Shown here: one piece after another, positions 23,495 to 32,926 of the stretch | Position numbering within the stretch: the first letter of the stretch is position 1 | How the letters are laid out: every line of letters starts with the position of its first letter | Source of the DNA: Lachnospiraceae bacterium | GTDB lineage: Bacteria; Bacillota_A; Clostridia; Lachnospirales; Lachnospiraceae | Direction of reading: 5' to 3' | DNA length: 64,000 nt | NCBI GenBank assembly: GCA_017561985.1 | Contig: JAFZAZ010000015.1 | Location: forward strand, 1-64,000 | Notes under the pieces: generated by a model | The model's database searches: none | The model's input: only the letters and a program-made list of their open reading frames with translations | Told to the model about the DNA's origin: nothing | Program-made: the position numbers and the translations under genes

Positions 23495-24910
23495 TTATTG
23501 TAAACGAACCAGATTCTTCTTGACCAGCTTGTCCTTCTTCAGGAAGCACAGGTCGCGGTCAAAACGCACCTGAATGATATTCGGGTCGCTGTTGTCGATA
23601 ACCTCGCCGACGCCGCGCTTTCTGTGGATCAGGACATCCTGCTCCTTCAGCTCGTCGAGCTTGCGGCGAAGGATCATCTCCTCCGGCGTGAACGTGATCT
23701 CATCCGACGCTGCATCGCCGGTCGCTGCAGGCTTCGCAGGTGCTGCCGACTGTACGTAGTTCGGTGCGATCTGCTGGATGATCTCCTTCTCCTGTGCGTC
23801 CGCGTTCTCCGCAAGACTTCTCAGAAGATTGTCATCCGCTGCACTCCACTCCTCCACAGACTTCACATCGCGTCCGATGTTGGAGGAAACCTCCTCGATC
23901 TCGCGCGCATCTTCGGTAACCGCCTCGGTCACCGCTGCGGACACGGACTCCCGCGTGTCAGTGTAGTCATCGAACACACCGTCCATATTGATCTTGAAAT
24001 TGTCGAAATCATCGATCTCCGCGTTCTGTTCCTCATCGAGTTCCAGCTCCTCGGAGAGCTTGCGCTGGCGCTGATCCTTGTAGTCGCGCGCCACGGACTT
24101 CTTGCGGGTCTTGCGTCTCGCAGACTCAAAATCCTCGTCCGACTCGCCCTCGAGCTGCTCGATCTCATCGTCGCGCTTCGAGGTGAGTTTCATCTCATCG
24201 TCGATCTTCTTCTCCGCATAATGGTTGACGATCATGTATACGGCGATAAATGCCACGAACGCCGCGAGAAGGATCAACACATACTTCAAAATACCGAGAG
24301 AGTCATCCTCTGCGGTCTTAACCATATCCGAGGTCTTATTATCAACGGCCTTCGTCGGCTCCTTCAACTCGCCCTTGCCGTCGCCTTCCTCCAGCGGCGA
24401 GGTGGGCTTGGGCGTGTCGGTAGCCGTCGGCTCCTCCGTGGGCGTGGGCGTGAATGTGATCTGCGTATTCTCGCGCGTCACACGGCCGCTGAACACATAA
24501 CCTGTGAAAACTTCCTTCTCAAACGTAACCTGAATGTGATACCACACGTCAGCGTCGCTGTCGCTCTGCTCACCGAAGATGATGACCTCGGTTCCCTTCT
24601 TCAAAAGAACCTGCTTGCCGGTGCTCGTCTTGAGGATATCGTCCTTCTTCTCACCGGTCGCCTTGTCCTTCGAACCGGGCTTCTCGCGTACCGCACTGCT
24701 GTCCTTATTGATCTTGCCCTTGTAGTATCCGTTCAGATACTGCTGCTTGTTGATGTTGTCCTCCGACGTGTCGACCGTCTTGATCTCGGTGTCATCGCCT
24801 TCCGCATGCGCCGCGCGCATCATGCCCGGCAGCATGGCAAACAGGATCGCCGCTGCCAACACGGCAAGACAGAACAAACCACGTTTCGCCAAACCAACAT
24901 TACGATGCAT
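23495..24910 (-). CDS. SH3-domain exported protein with one internal membrane helix and cytoplasmic tail
   Basis: 471 aa. A signal-like hydrophobic segment (residues 10-30) is followed by an SH3b-like domain (about 55-155, with SAVREKPGSKDK and VWYHIQVTFEKEVFTGYV), a Pro/Thr linker, a membrane helix at about 208-228, then a long charged tail with Glu/Asp-rich coiled regions. The last 50 residues (VLIHRKRGVGEVID then IIQVRF) resemble the small Tudor/KOW-like beta-barrel found in CarD and UvrD C-termini. Such a layout would join a wall-sensing outside to an intracellular tail. It starts 16 bases after argS and is probably co-transcribed. Confidence 0.82.
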   Translation of the reverse strand: MHRNVGLAKRGLFCLAVLAAAILFAMLPGMMRAAHAEGDDTEIKTVDTSEDNINKQQYLNGYYKGKINKDSSAVREKPGSKDKATGEKKDDILKTSTGKQVLLKKGTEVIIFGEQSDSDADVWYHIQVTFEKEVFTGYVFSGRVTRENTQITFTPTPTEEPTATDTPKPTSPLEEGDGKGELKEPTKAVDNKTSDMVKTAEDDSLGILKYVLILLAAFVAFIAVYMIVNHYAEKKIDDEMKLTSKRDDEIEQLEGESDEDFESARRKTRKKSVARDYKDQRQRKLSEELELDEEQNAEIDDFDNFKINMDGVFDDYTDTRESVSAAVTEAVTEDAREIEEVSSNIGRDVKSVEEWSAADDNLLRSLAENADAQEKEIIQQIAPNYVQSAAPAKPAATGDAASDEITFTPEEMILRRKLDELKEQDVLIHRKRGVGEVIDNSDPNIIQVRFDRDLCFLKKDKLVKKNLVRLQ

Positions 24911-24926
24911 ATTTCTTCCTCACTTT

Positions 24927-26687
24927 CTACATCCGATCCGGTGCTTCGAATGCAAGCATTGCAATTCCGTCCGCAAAGATCGCAAGCGCGATCCGCAGGA
25001 TGGTGATCCATTCCCTTCGCTTGGTCTCGTCGGCCTCACCGACGATCTTGTTTGCGTGGTAGAACCCGTTCACGTTGTCCGCCAGCTCGTACAGATACTG
25101 GCAAACCTTGTGCGGTGCGAGCTCTGCGACCGCCTTCTCCACCATATCCGCAAACCGCGCGATCGTCAGCAGGAGTCCCGTCTCCTCCGCGCCGCGCTCG
25201 TAATCGCCCGCGCTCACCGCCGCCTCCGGCAGCTCGCCGAGCTTTGCAAGGATCGACTTGATCCTGACCATCGTGTAGAGAATGTAAGGTCCGGTGTTGC
25301 CCTCGAACGAGGTGAACCGCTCCATGTCGAAAATGTAATCCTTCGTCGCCTGGTTGGAGAGATCGCCGTATTTCAATGCCGCGAGTCCGACCTTCTTCGC
25401 GATCGTGTCCTTCTCCTCGTCGGACATGTCGCGATCGGCCATCTTCGAGCGGACCTTTTCGACGATCTGGTCGATGAGCATCGAGAGTTTCATCACACCG
25501 CCGTCTCTCGTCTTGAACGGCTTGCTGTCCTTGCCGGTCATCGTGCCGAAACCGATGTGTATCAGCTCCGTCTCCGGCTTCACGATCTTCGTCTTCTTCG
25601 CGCAGCGGAAAATCTGTTCGAAGTACAGCGACTGGCGCTTGTCCACGATGTAGATGATGCGGTCGGGATCGTACTTCGTCATACGCTCCACGATGGTCGC
25701 AAGATCGGTCGTGTTATAAAGTGTCGCGCCGTCGGACTTTAAGATCATGCACGGCGGCATCTCTTTCGTGTCGGTCTCCTCCTTGACATCCACAACGAGG
25801 GCGCCCTCGCTGATGTACGCGTAGCCGTTCTCCTTCATGTCCCTGATCATGTCGGGGATGTACTTCTGCGCGTCGCTCTCCTTGCCCCAGATGTCAAATT
25901 CGGTTCCGAGATTGTCATAATTCTTCTTGAGGTCCTCCATGGAGACGCGCATGATATGCTCCCATAGAGCCATGTAGCCTCTGCGTCCCTGCTGCAGCTC
26001 GAGGATCGCCTTGCGGGACTCCTCGCGGTAGTCATCATGCTCCTTCGACCACTTGCTCGCATAGGGGTAGATCTCCTCCAGCTCGGAGACCGTGAACGGA
26101 GGCTCCTTCGGGTACTCGCCCGTGTAGTCCGGATCAAAGTACACCAGATCCGGCTGTCTCACCTTAAGCTCGGTAATGATCAGACCGATCGGGGTTCCCC
26201 AGTCGCCGAGATGAGCATCGCCGATGACCTTGTGTCCGACATACCGGAGGATGCGCTTCACCGACTCGCCGATGACGGCCGGGCGCATGTGTCCGACATG
26301 CAAAGGCTTCGCGACATTCGCTCCGCCGTAGTCGATGACAACGGTCTGCGGATTCTCCGCCTGCTCCACGCCGAAACGCTCCTCGCGTCCCATCGCAAGC
26401 ACGTAGTCCGCCAGGAACTCCGTCGTTACACTCAGATTGATAAATCCCGGTGCAACCGCCTCGCAGATCGCGAGCATCTCCCGTCCCTCCAGGGCCGCGA
26501 GCACCTCGTTCGCGATGACGATCGGTGCCTTGTGATACTGCTTTGCGGCAGCCATCGCACCGTTGCACTGATACTGGCACAGATCCGGCCGGTTCGACAC
26601 CGACACGACGCCGTAGCGTCTCTCATAACCGCATGCGACAAATGCGTCGCCCATGCGTTCTTCCAACAAAGTAATGATCTTCTTCAC
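24927..26687 (-). CDS. argS: Arginine-tRNA ligase
   Basis: 586 aa class I synthetase. N-terminal Add1 domain (1-110), then the HIGH-type motif HVGH in PLHVGHMRPAVIGE, a Rossmann core, the KMSKS-equivalent in GGVMKLSMLID, and a C-terminal DALR anticodon-binding helical domain ending the protein. It charges tRNA(Arg) with arginine. The start codon is GTG at 26687, 9 bases after AGGTGAG. A good promoter lies about 55 bases upstream, back to back with that of lysC. Confidence 0.96.
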   Translation of the reverse strand: MKKIITLLEERMGDAFVACGYERRYGVVSVSNRPDLCQYQCNGAMAAAKQYHKAPIVIANEVLAALEGREMLAICEAVAPGFINLSVTTEFLADYVLAMGREERFGVEQAENPQTVVIDYGGANVAKPLHVGHMRPAVIGESVKRILRYVGHKVIGDAHLGDWGTPIGLIITELKVRQPDLVYFDPDYTGEYPKEPPFTVSELEEIYPYASKWSKEHDDYREESRKAILELQQGRRGYMALWEHIMRVSMEDLKKNYDNLGTEFDIWGKESDAQKYIPDMIRDMKENGYAYISEGALVVDVKEETDTKEMPPCMILKSDGATLYNTTDLATIVERMTKYDPDRIIYIVDKRQSLYFEQIFRCAKKTKIVKPETELIHIGFGTMTGKDSKPFKTRDGGVMKLSMLIDQIVEKVRSKMADRDMSDEEKDTIAKKVGLAALKYGDLSNQATKDYIFDMERFTSFEGNTGPYILYTMVRIKSILAKLGELPEAAVSAGDYERGAEETGLLLTIARFADMVEKAVAELAPHKVCQYLYELADNVNGFYHANKIVGEADETKRREWITILRIALAIFADGIAMLAFEAPDRM

Positions 26688-26741
26688 GATAGTTTCTCAC
26701 CTGATTCCGGGGCCACACACGCCCCTTTGACATACACAGTT

Positions 26742-26770
26742 ATTTTAGCACAGCGCCCGCGTTATGTAAA
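26742..26770 (-). promoter_or_regulatory. Promoter of argS
   Basis: TTTACA (26770-26765), 17-base spacer, TAAAAT (26747-26742) with an extended TGC before it. The 14 bases TGTGCTAAAATAAC are identical to the -10 region of the carD promoter at 57746. Confidence 0.75.
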
Positions 26771-26783
26771 CATCAACTTTTTC

Positions 26784-26812
26784 TTTTCATTTGAAGCGTT
26801 GTGTGCTATACT
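26784..26812 (+). promoter_or_regulatory. Promoter of lysC
   Basis: Extended -10 TGCTATACT (26804-26812) with a weak -35, TTTTCA, 17 bases upstream. It is divergent from and 14 bases away from the argS -35 box. Confidence 0.6.
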
Positions 26813-26887
26813 GTCGAAAGTGTGGGCCGGGGCGGAACGCTCCGACACCGCAACAGTCTTATTTTCCGAATCATCAGTGAGGTATCT

Positions 26888-28201
26888 ATGGTTAAAGTTG
26901 TCAAGTTCGGCGGCAGTTCTCTCGCAAGCGCCGAGCAGTTCCGCAAAGTAAAAGACATCATTCTTTCCGATCCCGACCGCCGCTATGTGGTTCCGTCCGC
27001 ACCCGGCAAGCGCGACAGCTCCGACACGAAGGTGACGGACATGCTCTACCGCTGCTACGCTCTCGCCGAGAACGGTGAGGATTTCTCCGAGGCGCTCGCT
27101 CAGATCAAGGCACGCTACCAGGAGATCATCGACGGTCTGTCGCTCACCGTCACGCTCGACTCCCAGTTTGAGACGATCGCGAAGGATTTTGCGGCGAAGG
27201 CCGGCAAGGACTACGCGGCTTCCCGCGGTGAGTTCCTCAACGGCACGCTTCTCGCAGCCTATCTCGGGTTCGAGTTCGTCGATCCCGCTCAGTATATCTT
27301 CTTCCACGAGGACGGCACGTTTGACGACCGCACGACGCAGAAGAAGCTCTCGGCCAAGCTCGCAGGCATGACGCATGCGGTGGTTCCCGGCTTCTACGGC
27401 GCTTACGCGGACGGCCGCGTGAAGACGTTCTCCCGCGGCGGTTCCGACATCACCGGTTCCATCGTGGCACGCGCCGTGCAGGCGAACCTCTACGAGAACT
27501 GGACCGACGTGTCCGGCTTCCTCGTAACCGATCCCCGCATCGTTGAAAACCCGAAGGTCATTGAGACCATCACCTACCGTGAGCTCCGCGAGCTCTCCTA
27601 CATGGGCGCCGGCGTTCTCCACGAGGATGCGATCTTCCCGGTCCGCACCGCGGGCATCCCGATCAACATCAAGAACACGAACCGTCCCTCCGACGAAGGT
27701 ACGTTCATCGTGGAAAATACGTCCCGCAAGCCCGCATACACCATCACCGGTATCGCCGGCAAGAAGGGCTTCACCGCGATCAACATTGAGAAGGACATGA
27801 TGAACACCGAGATCGGTTTCGGCCGCAAGGTGCTTCAGGCGTTCGAGGACAACGGCATCAGCTTTGAGCACATGCCCTCCGGCATCGACACGCTCTCCGT
27901 CTTCGTTCACCAGTCCGAGTTCGAGGAGAAGGAGCAGTCGATCCTTGCTGAGATCCACAAGCTCTGCAACCCCGACTCCATCGAGATCTCGACCGATCTC
28001 GCACTGATCGCCGTCGTAGGTCGCGGCATGAAGAGCAACCACGGTACTGCGGCGAAGATTTTCCGCGCACTCGACCAGGCCGACGTCAACATCCGCATGA
28101 TCGACCAGGGCTCCAGCGAGCTCAACATCATCATCGGCGTTGCAAGCAAGGACTTCGAGACCGCCGTGACAGCGATCTACAACGCTTTTGTGCAGAAGTA
28201 A
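26888..28201 (+). CDS. lysC: Aspartate kinase
   Basis: 437 aa. Phosphorylates aspartate, the first step to lysine, threonine and methionine. The start VVKFGGSSLAS is the ATP/aspartate-binding motif; FSRGGSDITGS and the TDPRIV segment are further kinase motifs. Two ACT domains at about residues 300-437 (TGIAGKKGFTAINIEK and VVGRGMKSNHGTAAKI) indicate allosteric feedback. It is monofunctional, lacking homoserine dehydrogenase. GAGGT precedes the ATG at 26888; the longer frame starts inside the promoter. The cyclophilin gene follows after 42 bases. Confidence 0.95.
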   Translation: MVKVVKFGGSSLASAEQFRKVKDIILSDPDRRYVVPSAPGKRDSSDTKVTDMLYRCYALAENGEDFSEALAQIKARYQEIIDGLSLTVTLDSQFETIAKDFAAKAGKDYAASRGEFLNGTLLAAYLGFEFVDPAQYIFFHEDGTFDDRTTQKKLSAKLAGMTHAVVPGFYGAYADGRVKTFSRGGSDITGSIVARAVQANLYENWTDVSGFLVTDPRIVENPKVIETITYRELRELSYMGAGVLHEDAIFPVRTAGIPINIKNTNRPSDEGTFIVENTSRKPAYTITGIAGKKGFTAINIEKDMMNTEIGFGRKVLQAFEDNGISFEHMPSGIDTLSVFVHQSEFEEKEQSILAEIHKLCNPDSIEISTDLALIAVVGRGMKSNHGTAAKIFRALDQADVNIRMIDQGSSELNIIIGVASKDFETAVTAIYNAFVQK

Positions 28202-28243
28202 ACTAAACCAAGGCGCCGCGAGCGCCGACACAAGGAGGCTCCC

Positions 28244-28762
28244 ATGCAAAACCCGATCGTAACCATCACCATGAAGGACGGTTCCGTGATGAAGGCCGAG
28301 CTCTATCCGGAGATTGCGCCGAACACCGTCAACAATTTCCTTTCGCTTGTGAACAAGGGCTACTACAACGGCCTAACCTTCCACCGCGTCATTCCCGGTT
28401 TCATGATCCAGGGCGGTTGCCCGGACGGCACCGGCATGGGTGGCCCCGGCTACAGCATCCGCGGCGAGTTCGCGCACAACGGATTTGCCAACGGTCTGAA
28501 GCACACGCCCGGTGTTCTCTCCATGGCTCGCGCCATGAACCCGAACTCCGCAGGCTCGCAGTTCTTTATCATGCACAAGACGTCCCCGCACCTCGACGGT
28601 GAGTACGCCGCATTCGGCAAGGTCATCGAGGGCCTTGACGTTGTGGATGCCATCGCCGGCGTCCGCACCGATTTCCGCGACAAGCCGCTCGCTCCCGTTG
28701 TGATGGAGACCGTCACCGCAGAGACCTTCGGCGTAGAGTATCCGGAACCGGTCAAGTGCTGA
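28244..28762 (+). CDS. Cyclophilin-type peptidyl-prolyl cis-trans isomerase
   Basis: 172 aa, single cyclophilin domain, cytoplasmic. Catalytic features are the Arg in FHRVIPGFMIQGG, the NSAGSQFFI motif and the SPHLDGEYAAFGKV segment. It isomerises Xaa-Pro bonds. AAGGAGG lies 6 bases before the ATG. Probably in an operon with lysC; a strong terminator follows. Confidence 0.95.
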   Translation: MQNPIVTITMKDGSVMKAELYPEIAPNTVNNFLSLVNKGYYNGLTFHRVIPGFMIQGGCPDGTGMGGPGYSIRGEFAHNGFANGLKHTPGVLSMARAMNPNSAGSQFFIMHKTSPHLDGEYAAFGKVIEGLDVVDAIAGVRTDFRDKPLAPVVMETVTAETFGVEYPEPVKC

Positions 28763-28788
28763 TCAGGCATTTGCGCAGTAAGTAACAC

Positions 28789-28823
28789 AAGCCGGGCAAC
28801 CATACGGAAGCCCGGCTTTTTCT
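28789..28823 (+). terminator. Terminator of lysC-cyclophilin unit
   Basis: AAGCCGGGC / GCCCGGCTT stem with a T5 tail on the plus strand. Confidence 0.92.
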
Positions 28824-28840
28824 CTTAAAAGGAAAATGAA

Positions 28841-30052
28841 ATGAAGATCGCAGGCATCATCGCAGAGTACAATCCGTTCCATAACGGCCATCGCTACCAC
28901 ATCGAAGAGACGCGGCGCATCACCGGATGCGACGCGGTTGTCGTCGTGATGAGCGGTGACTTTGTGCAGCGCGGCGTTCCCGCGGTCACGGACCGCTTCG
29001 TCCGCGCGGAGGCTGCTCTCCGGTGCGGTGCCGATCTTGTGCTGGAGCTGCCGATGTACGGCGCCACCGCAAGCGCGGAGGATTTTGCGCTCGCCGGGAT
29101 CCGTGCTCTCGCAGGGCTTGGCTGCGTCGACGTCGTCTCGTACGGCGCCGAGGACGCCGACCGCGGCACGGAGACGTTCCGTACGATCGCGCAGTTTCTT
29201 CTCGATGAGCCCGGCGCCTTCAAGCAGCAGCTGCTCGCCTACGTGCACGAGGGCAACTCCTATGCCAAAGCGCGCTCTCTTGCTCTCGCCGACTTCTTCC
29301 CCGAGGCAGCAACGCTTCTCTCCCGCCCGAACAACATTCTCGCGGTCGAGTACGAGAAGGCGATCCTCGCGACCGGCAGCAACCTCGCGACTTGTGCGAT
29401 CGGCCGCTCGGACCTCGGATACCACGACACGACCGTCGGAAGCGTATGCTCCGCAACCGCCATCCGCGGCGCCATCGCCGAGGGCGGTTTGGTCCCTGCA
29501 GAAGCCGTTCCAGCGGAAGTTCTCCCTCTCTACGAGAAACTGACCGCAAAGACCGCCGTGACAGCGGATGACTTCAGCGACATACTCTTCGCGGCGCTGT
29601 CGCAGCACACAGCAGACTCGCTCTCGCAGGTCTACGATGTCCCCGCGGACCTTGCAAACCGCATCCTCGAGCAGGCGGAGCGCCCGTTCACGTGGACCTC
29701 GCTCGCCGAGTCCGTCAAATGCAAGGCCTACACGAGAAGCCGCATCGACCGCGCGCTGTGCCACTGCCTTCTCGGTTTGACACAGGACGCCGCCGACCGC
29801 TTCAAGAGCGCCACACCGTATCTGCGCGTGCTCGGCCTTCGCAAGGGCGCTGAGGACATCGTCTCCGCCGCGGAGAGGTCCGCATCGTTCCCGCTGCTCG
29901 TCCGCTTCCTGCGCGACTCCTCGCGCCTTACCGGCGACGCGGCTGAGCTTCTCGCAACCGACCTTCGCGCCTCGGCGCTCTACTCGCAGGTGCTGTTCCG
30001 CAAGAGCGGCATCGTACGCGAGGACACGCACCGGAGGCTTCTGACAGTGTGA
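28841..30052 (+). CDS. tmcAL: tRNA(Met) cytidine acetate ligase
   Basis: 403 aa, the usual YlbM/TmcAL length. The N-terminal GIIAEYNPFHNGHRYHI is the nucleotidyltransferase HxGH motif, followed by VVVMSGDFVQRG and the conserved RPNNILAVEY at about 165. The enzyme forms N4-acetylcytidine at the wobble position of elongator tRNA(Met) from acetate and ATP. AAGGA is 8 bases before the ATG. It stands alone after the cyclophilin terminator, and no clear promoter was found in the 18 bases between. Confidence 0.93.
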   Translation: MKIAGIIAEYNPFHNGHRYHIEETRRITGCDAVVVVMSGDFVQRGVPAVTDRFVRAEAALRCGADLVLELPMYGATASAEDFALAGIRALAGLGCVDVVSYGAEDADRGTETFRTIAQFLLDEPGAFKQQLLAYVHEGNSYAKARSLALADFFPEAATLLSRPNNILAVEYEKAILATGSNLATCAIGRSDLGYHDTTVGSVCSATAIRGAIAEGGLVPAEAVPAEVLPLYEKLTAKTAVTADDFSDILFAALSQHTADSLSQVYDVPADLANRILEQAERPFTWTSLAESVKCKAYTRSRIDRALCHCLLGLTQDAADRFKSATPYLRVLGLRKGAEDIVSAAERSASFPLLVRFLRDSSRLTGDAAELLATDLRASALYSQVLFRKSGIVREDTHRRLLTV

Positions 30053-30094
30053 TCGCGAGGCCAAACGACAACCTCTTTTCATAGTCCTATGACA

Positions 30095-30126
30095 CAAAAA
30101 ACCCCGGACAGTTGCCTGCCCGGGGA
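30095..30126 (-). terminator. Terminator of the rsmD-coaD unit (minus strand)
   Basis: CCCCGGGCAG / CTGTCCGGGG stem followed on the minus strand by TTTTTT. It lies between convergent genes and may also help end tmcAL transcription. Confidence 0.88.
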
Positions 30127-30156
30127 TTCTTATTGTCTTCGCTTGATTGCCGGAGA

Positions 30157-30795
30157 TTACTCCTCGATACCCTCGAGGAAGGTGTTCTCGTTGTAGCTGT
30201 CGTCGTCCGCGGTAACGGTTGCGATCGGATCGTCGTAGTATACGTCCTGCGGATTGATCTGCGCGTTGAGCTCGCGGTGGTTTGCAGCCACGATCGTGTA
30301 ACTCTCGTTGAGCGTGTTGATCAGGCCCTCCGCCTGCTTCTTCGTGTTGTTGAACGCGTCCGCAAGGATGCGCTCCATATCGCTCATCACGTCGTTTGCG
30401 TAGTTGAGTGCGCCGGAACGGATCGCAGCGGAATCATTTTCCGCACTCGTGCGGATCTCAGCTGCCTCGTCGGATGCCTGAGAGATCATCTCCTGCGACT
30501 TCACATATGCCTGCTGCACGATCGCGTTCTCGCTCACGAGCTGTTCTGCCTTGATCTTAGCGTCCTTGATGATGCCCTCGGCGCGCTCCTCGGCCTGTGC
30601 GATGATGCTGTCGCGGTTTGCGATGATTTTCTGGTAGCGCTTGATCTCATCCGGCGTACGCTCCTTCAGCTCCGCCAGCAATTCATACAGTTCATCCTTC
30701 GGCACGGACACCTTCGTTCCGCCCCAGCCGGACGTCTTGCACGACTCGATAAAATCGTAGATCTCCTCGATGGTCTTTTCAATCGTTGCTCCCAT
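30157..30795 (-). CDS. Coiled-coil cytoplasmic protein (DivIVA/ATP-synthase-b-like)
   Basis: 212 aa. After about 50 residues (TIEKTIEEIYDFIESCK, then a WGGTKVSVPKDELYELL segment) comes a long Ala/Glu/Lys-rich coiled coil at about 50-165 and an acidic tail. The pattern matches the DivIVA-like or ATP-synthase-B-like proteins that follow coaD in many Clostridia and are assumed to act in cell division or envelope organisation. I chose ATG 30795 because AAAGGAG is 8 bases upstream; TTG 30801 is too close to that site. Third gene after rsmD and coaD. Confidence 0.82.
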   Translation of the reverse strand: MGATIEKTIEEIYDFIESCKTSGWGGTKVSVPKDELYELLAELKERTPDEIKRYQKIIANRDSIIAQAEERAEGIIKDAKIKAEQLVSENAIVQQAYVKSQEMISQASDEAAEIRTSAENDSAAIRSGALNYANDVMSDMERILADAFNNTKKQAEGLINTLNESYTIVAANHRELNAQINPQDVYYDDPIATVTADDDSYNENTFLEGIEE

Positions 30796-30797
30796 TC

Positions 30798-31289
30798 TCA
30801 ATTCTCCTTTGGCTTATACAATTTATTGTACACGTCCTCGACGACTTCCTCCGGCACAAACTGGCTGATGTCCCCGCCGTAGCTCGCAATCTCCTTGACG
30901 ATGCTCGAGCTCAAGTACGAATACTCAACGCTCGTCGTGAGGAAAATGGTATCGACCTCGGGGTTCAGCTTGTGGTTCAGCTGTGCGATCTGCAATTCGT
31001 ACTCGAAATCGGTCACGGCGCGAAGTCCGCGGACAAGCACGTTCGCGTTCTGTTCCTTCGCAAAATCGACCGTCAGTCCGGAGAACGACATGACCTCCAC
31101 GTTCGGAATGTCCCTCGTCACCTTGCGGATGAGCTCCAGGCGCTCTTCCACGGAAAATGCGGGATTCTTCGCGTTGTTGTTCAGCACCGCGATGATCAGC
31201 CGCTTTGTGATGCGGGCGGCTCTGCGGATCACATCGAGATGTCCCAGTGTGATCGGGTCAAAGCTTCCTGCATAGATTCCTGTCTTCAT
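30798..31289 (-). CDS. coaD: Phosphopantetheine adenylyltransferase
   Basis: 163 aa. [18 protein letters not shown] at the start holds the nucleotidyltransferase T/HxGH motif; [13 protein letters not shown] and [15 protein letters not shown] are family signatures. It makes dephospho-CoA from phosphopantetheine and ATP, the penultimate step of CoA synthesis. The start codon overlaps the rsmD stop by 4 bases (ATGA), so the two are translationally coupled. Confidence 0.97.
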   Translation of the reverse strand: MKTGIYAGSFDPITLGHLDVIRRAARITKRLIIAVLNNNAKNPAFSVEERLELIRKVTRDIPNVEVMSFSGLTVDFAKEQNANVLVRGLRAVTDFEYELQIAQLNHKLNPEVDTIFLTTSVEYSYLSSSIVKEIASYGGDISQFVPEEVVEDVYNKLYKPKEN

Positions 31290-31873
31290 ATCTCTTCTGT
31301 TCCCTCCGATGACTGTCCGCTCTCCGGTGTCAGGAATACGTGCCGGTTGGTCTTGTAGTCCTTGATCCGCTCAATGCGATATCCCGCTGCCGCAAGTGCC
31401 TCGGGATCGCTGTCGGCCGAGGTCTCGACGATCACCGTCGCATCCTCTGCCAAAACGCCGCACCGACGCATCGCAGCCAACGCCTGCAGTTCCAATCCCT
31501 TGCCGTACGGCGGATCCAGGAACACGATATCGAACTTCCGCTTCTCGTTGTGCATTCTCGCGATTGCCGCCATCGCATCCATCGGGTAGACCGTTGCGCG
31601 GTCCGCCAGATGCGTGTGCGTCAGGTTCGTCTTGATGCACTCGATCGCATCCCTCGAACTGTCCGCAAAGCAGGCGTATCGTGCGCCGCGCGAGAGCGCC
31701 TCGATCCCGATCCCGCCGCTTCCCGCGAAGAGATCCAGAAAATCGCGCCCCGCCAAATGCGGCTGCAACATGTTGAAAAGTGTCTCTTTGATCCTGTCCG
31801 TCGTCGGGCGGGTGTTGGTCCCGGCCGGGGTCATGAGCAACAGCCTCCTGGCCGTGCCGGCAATCACACGCAT
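31286..31873 (-). CDS. rsmD: 16S rRNA (guanine(966)-N2)-methyltransferase
   Basis: 195 aa. The N-terminal [13 protein letters not shown] and [13 protein letters not shown], the SAM-binding [19 protein letters not shown] and the catalytic FLDPPYGKG are diagnostic of RsmD. It methylates G966 of 16S rRNA. First gene of the rsmD-coaD-coiled-coil unit, with a consensus promoter 70-100 bases upstream. Confidence 0.96.
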   Translation of the reverse strand: MRVIAGTARRLLLMTPAGTNTRPTTDRIKETLFNMLQPHLAGRDFLDLFAGSGGIGIEALSRGARYACFADSSRDAIECIKTNLTHTHLADRATVYPMDAMAAIARMHNEKRKFDIVFLDPPYGKGLELQALAAMRRCGVLAEDATVIVETSADSDPEALAAAGYRIERIKDYKTNRHVFLTPESGQSSEGTEEI

Positions 31874-31941
31874 ATCCGTCCTCCGAATACCGATTTTCGG
31901 GCGTAAGTCGTCATAATTATACGCATAAACATCCGTCTACA

Positions 31942-31970
31942 ATTATAGACTACAGCACCCTTGATGTCAA
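31942..31970 (-). promoter_or_regulatory. Consensus promoter of rsmD-coaD
   Basis: TTGACA (31970-31965), 17-base spacer, TATAAT (31947-31942), a full match to the sigma-A consensus, ten bases after the Mrp stop codon. Confidence 0.88.
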
Positions 31971-31979
31971 CGGAAAATA

Positions 31980-32858
31980 TCATTTTGCGACGGGCAAAGA
32001 AGCCTCGATCCGCTCCACTGCACCATCGAGTTCATGCACCTCAAGCTGCTCTGCAAGACCCATGTCCACGACTTTCGCGGAGTCCGGATCGATCGGCAGT
32101 TTGGCGAGCACCGGAAGCACGTGATGCGCCGCAACCTCCTCGATCTTGCTCTCGCCGAAGACCACGTGCTTCTTGCCGCAGTCGGGGCACGTAAAATAGC
32201 TGTAATTCTCCACGATACCGAGGATCGGCACGTTCATCATCTTCGCCATGTTGACCGCCTTCGCAACGACCATCGAAACGAGGTCCTGAGGGCTTGTCAC
32301 GATCACGATCCCGTCGACCGGGAGCGACTGGAACACCGTCAGCGGCACGTCGCCCGTTCCGGGCGGCATATCCACGAACATATAGTCCACATCCCCCCAG
32401 CATACGTCGGTCCAGAACTGCTTCACGGTTCCCGCGATCACGGGGCCTCTCCAGATGACCGGAGACTCCTCCTCGTCAAGGAGCAGGTTGATGCTCATCA
32501 CGCGGATGCCCTTCTTGCTCTCGATCGGCCAGATGCCGTCGTCATTGCCTCGCGCAGGTCCTTTGACGCCGAGCGATTTCGGGATCGACGGACCGGTGAT
32601 GTCCGCATCGAGGATCGCGCATTGATATCCCTTCTTCTGCAACAAAACGGCCAGATTGACGGTCACGAACGATTTGCCGACGCCGCCCTTGCCGCTGACT
32701 ACGCCGATGACCTTCTTCACGCGGCTGTTCTTGTTGGCCGCCGCGAGGAAGCTCTCCTTCTTTGCGCCCTCACGGCTGCTGCAGTTCGCGCTGCAGGTCG
32801 AGCAATCGTGCGTGCACTCTGCCTCCGGCGCGCTTGTTGTGTTTACGTTGTCACTCAT
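31980..32858 (-). CDS. Mrp/NBP35-type iron-sulfur carrier ATPase
   Basis: 292 aa. An N-terminal Cys cluster (CTHDCSTCSANC, residues about 15-26) as in NBP35-type proteins is followed by the deviant Walker A VVSGKGGVGKS, DADITGPSIP, DMPPGTGD, and CPDCG at about 235, the CxxC that bridges an Fe-S cluster between subunits. It assembles or carries Fe-S clusters in the cytoplasm, which fits the iron-sulfur-rich hydrogenase and radical enzymes nearby. GGAGG precedes the ATG. Confidence 0.95.
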   Translation of the reverse strand: MSDNVNTTSAPEAECTHDCSTCSANCSSREGAKKESFLAAANKNSRVKKVIGVVSGKGGVGKSFVTVNLAVLLQKKGYQCAILDADITGPSIPKSLGVKGPARGNDDGIWPIESKKGIRVMSINLLLDEEESPVIWRGPVIAGTVKQFWTDVCWGDVDYMFVDMPPGTGDVPLTVFQSLPVDGIVIVTSPQDLVSMVVAKAVNMAKMMNVPILGIVENYSYFTCPDCGKKHVVFGESKIEEVAAHHVLPVLAKLPIDPDSAKVVDMGLAEQLEVHELDGAVERIEASLPVAK

Positions 32859-32926
32859 GATTTATAATTCCTCCGATGCCGCTTGCGCGGTTTTTTTCGT
32901 GTTGTTTTGCCTGTATACGCACAAAC

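Noticed and set aside
26762..28249. 495-codon minus-strand frame opposite lysC
   Set aside because: Antisense shadow of aspartate kinase; low-complexity Val/Glu/Asp/Arg composition typical of reversed GC-biased genes.
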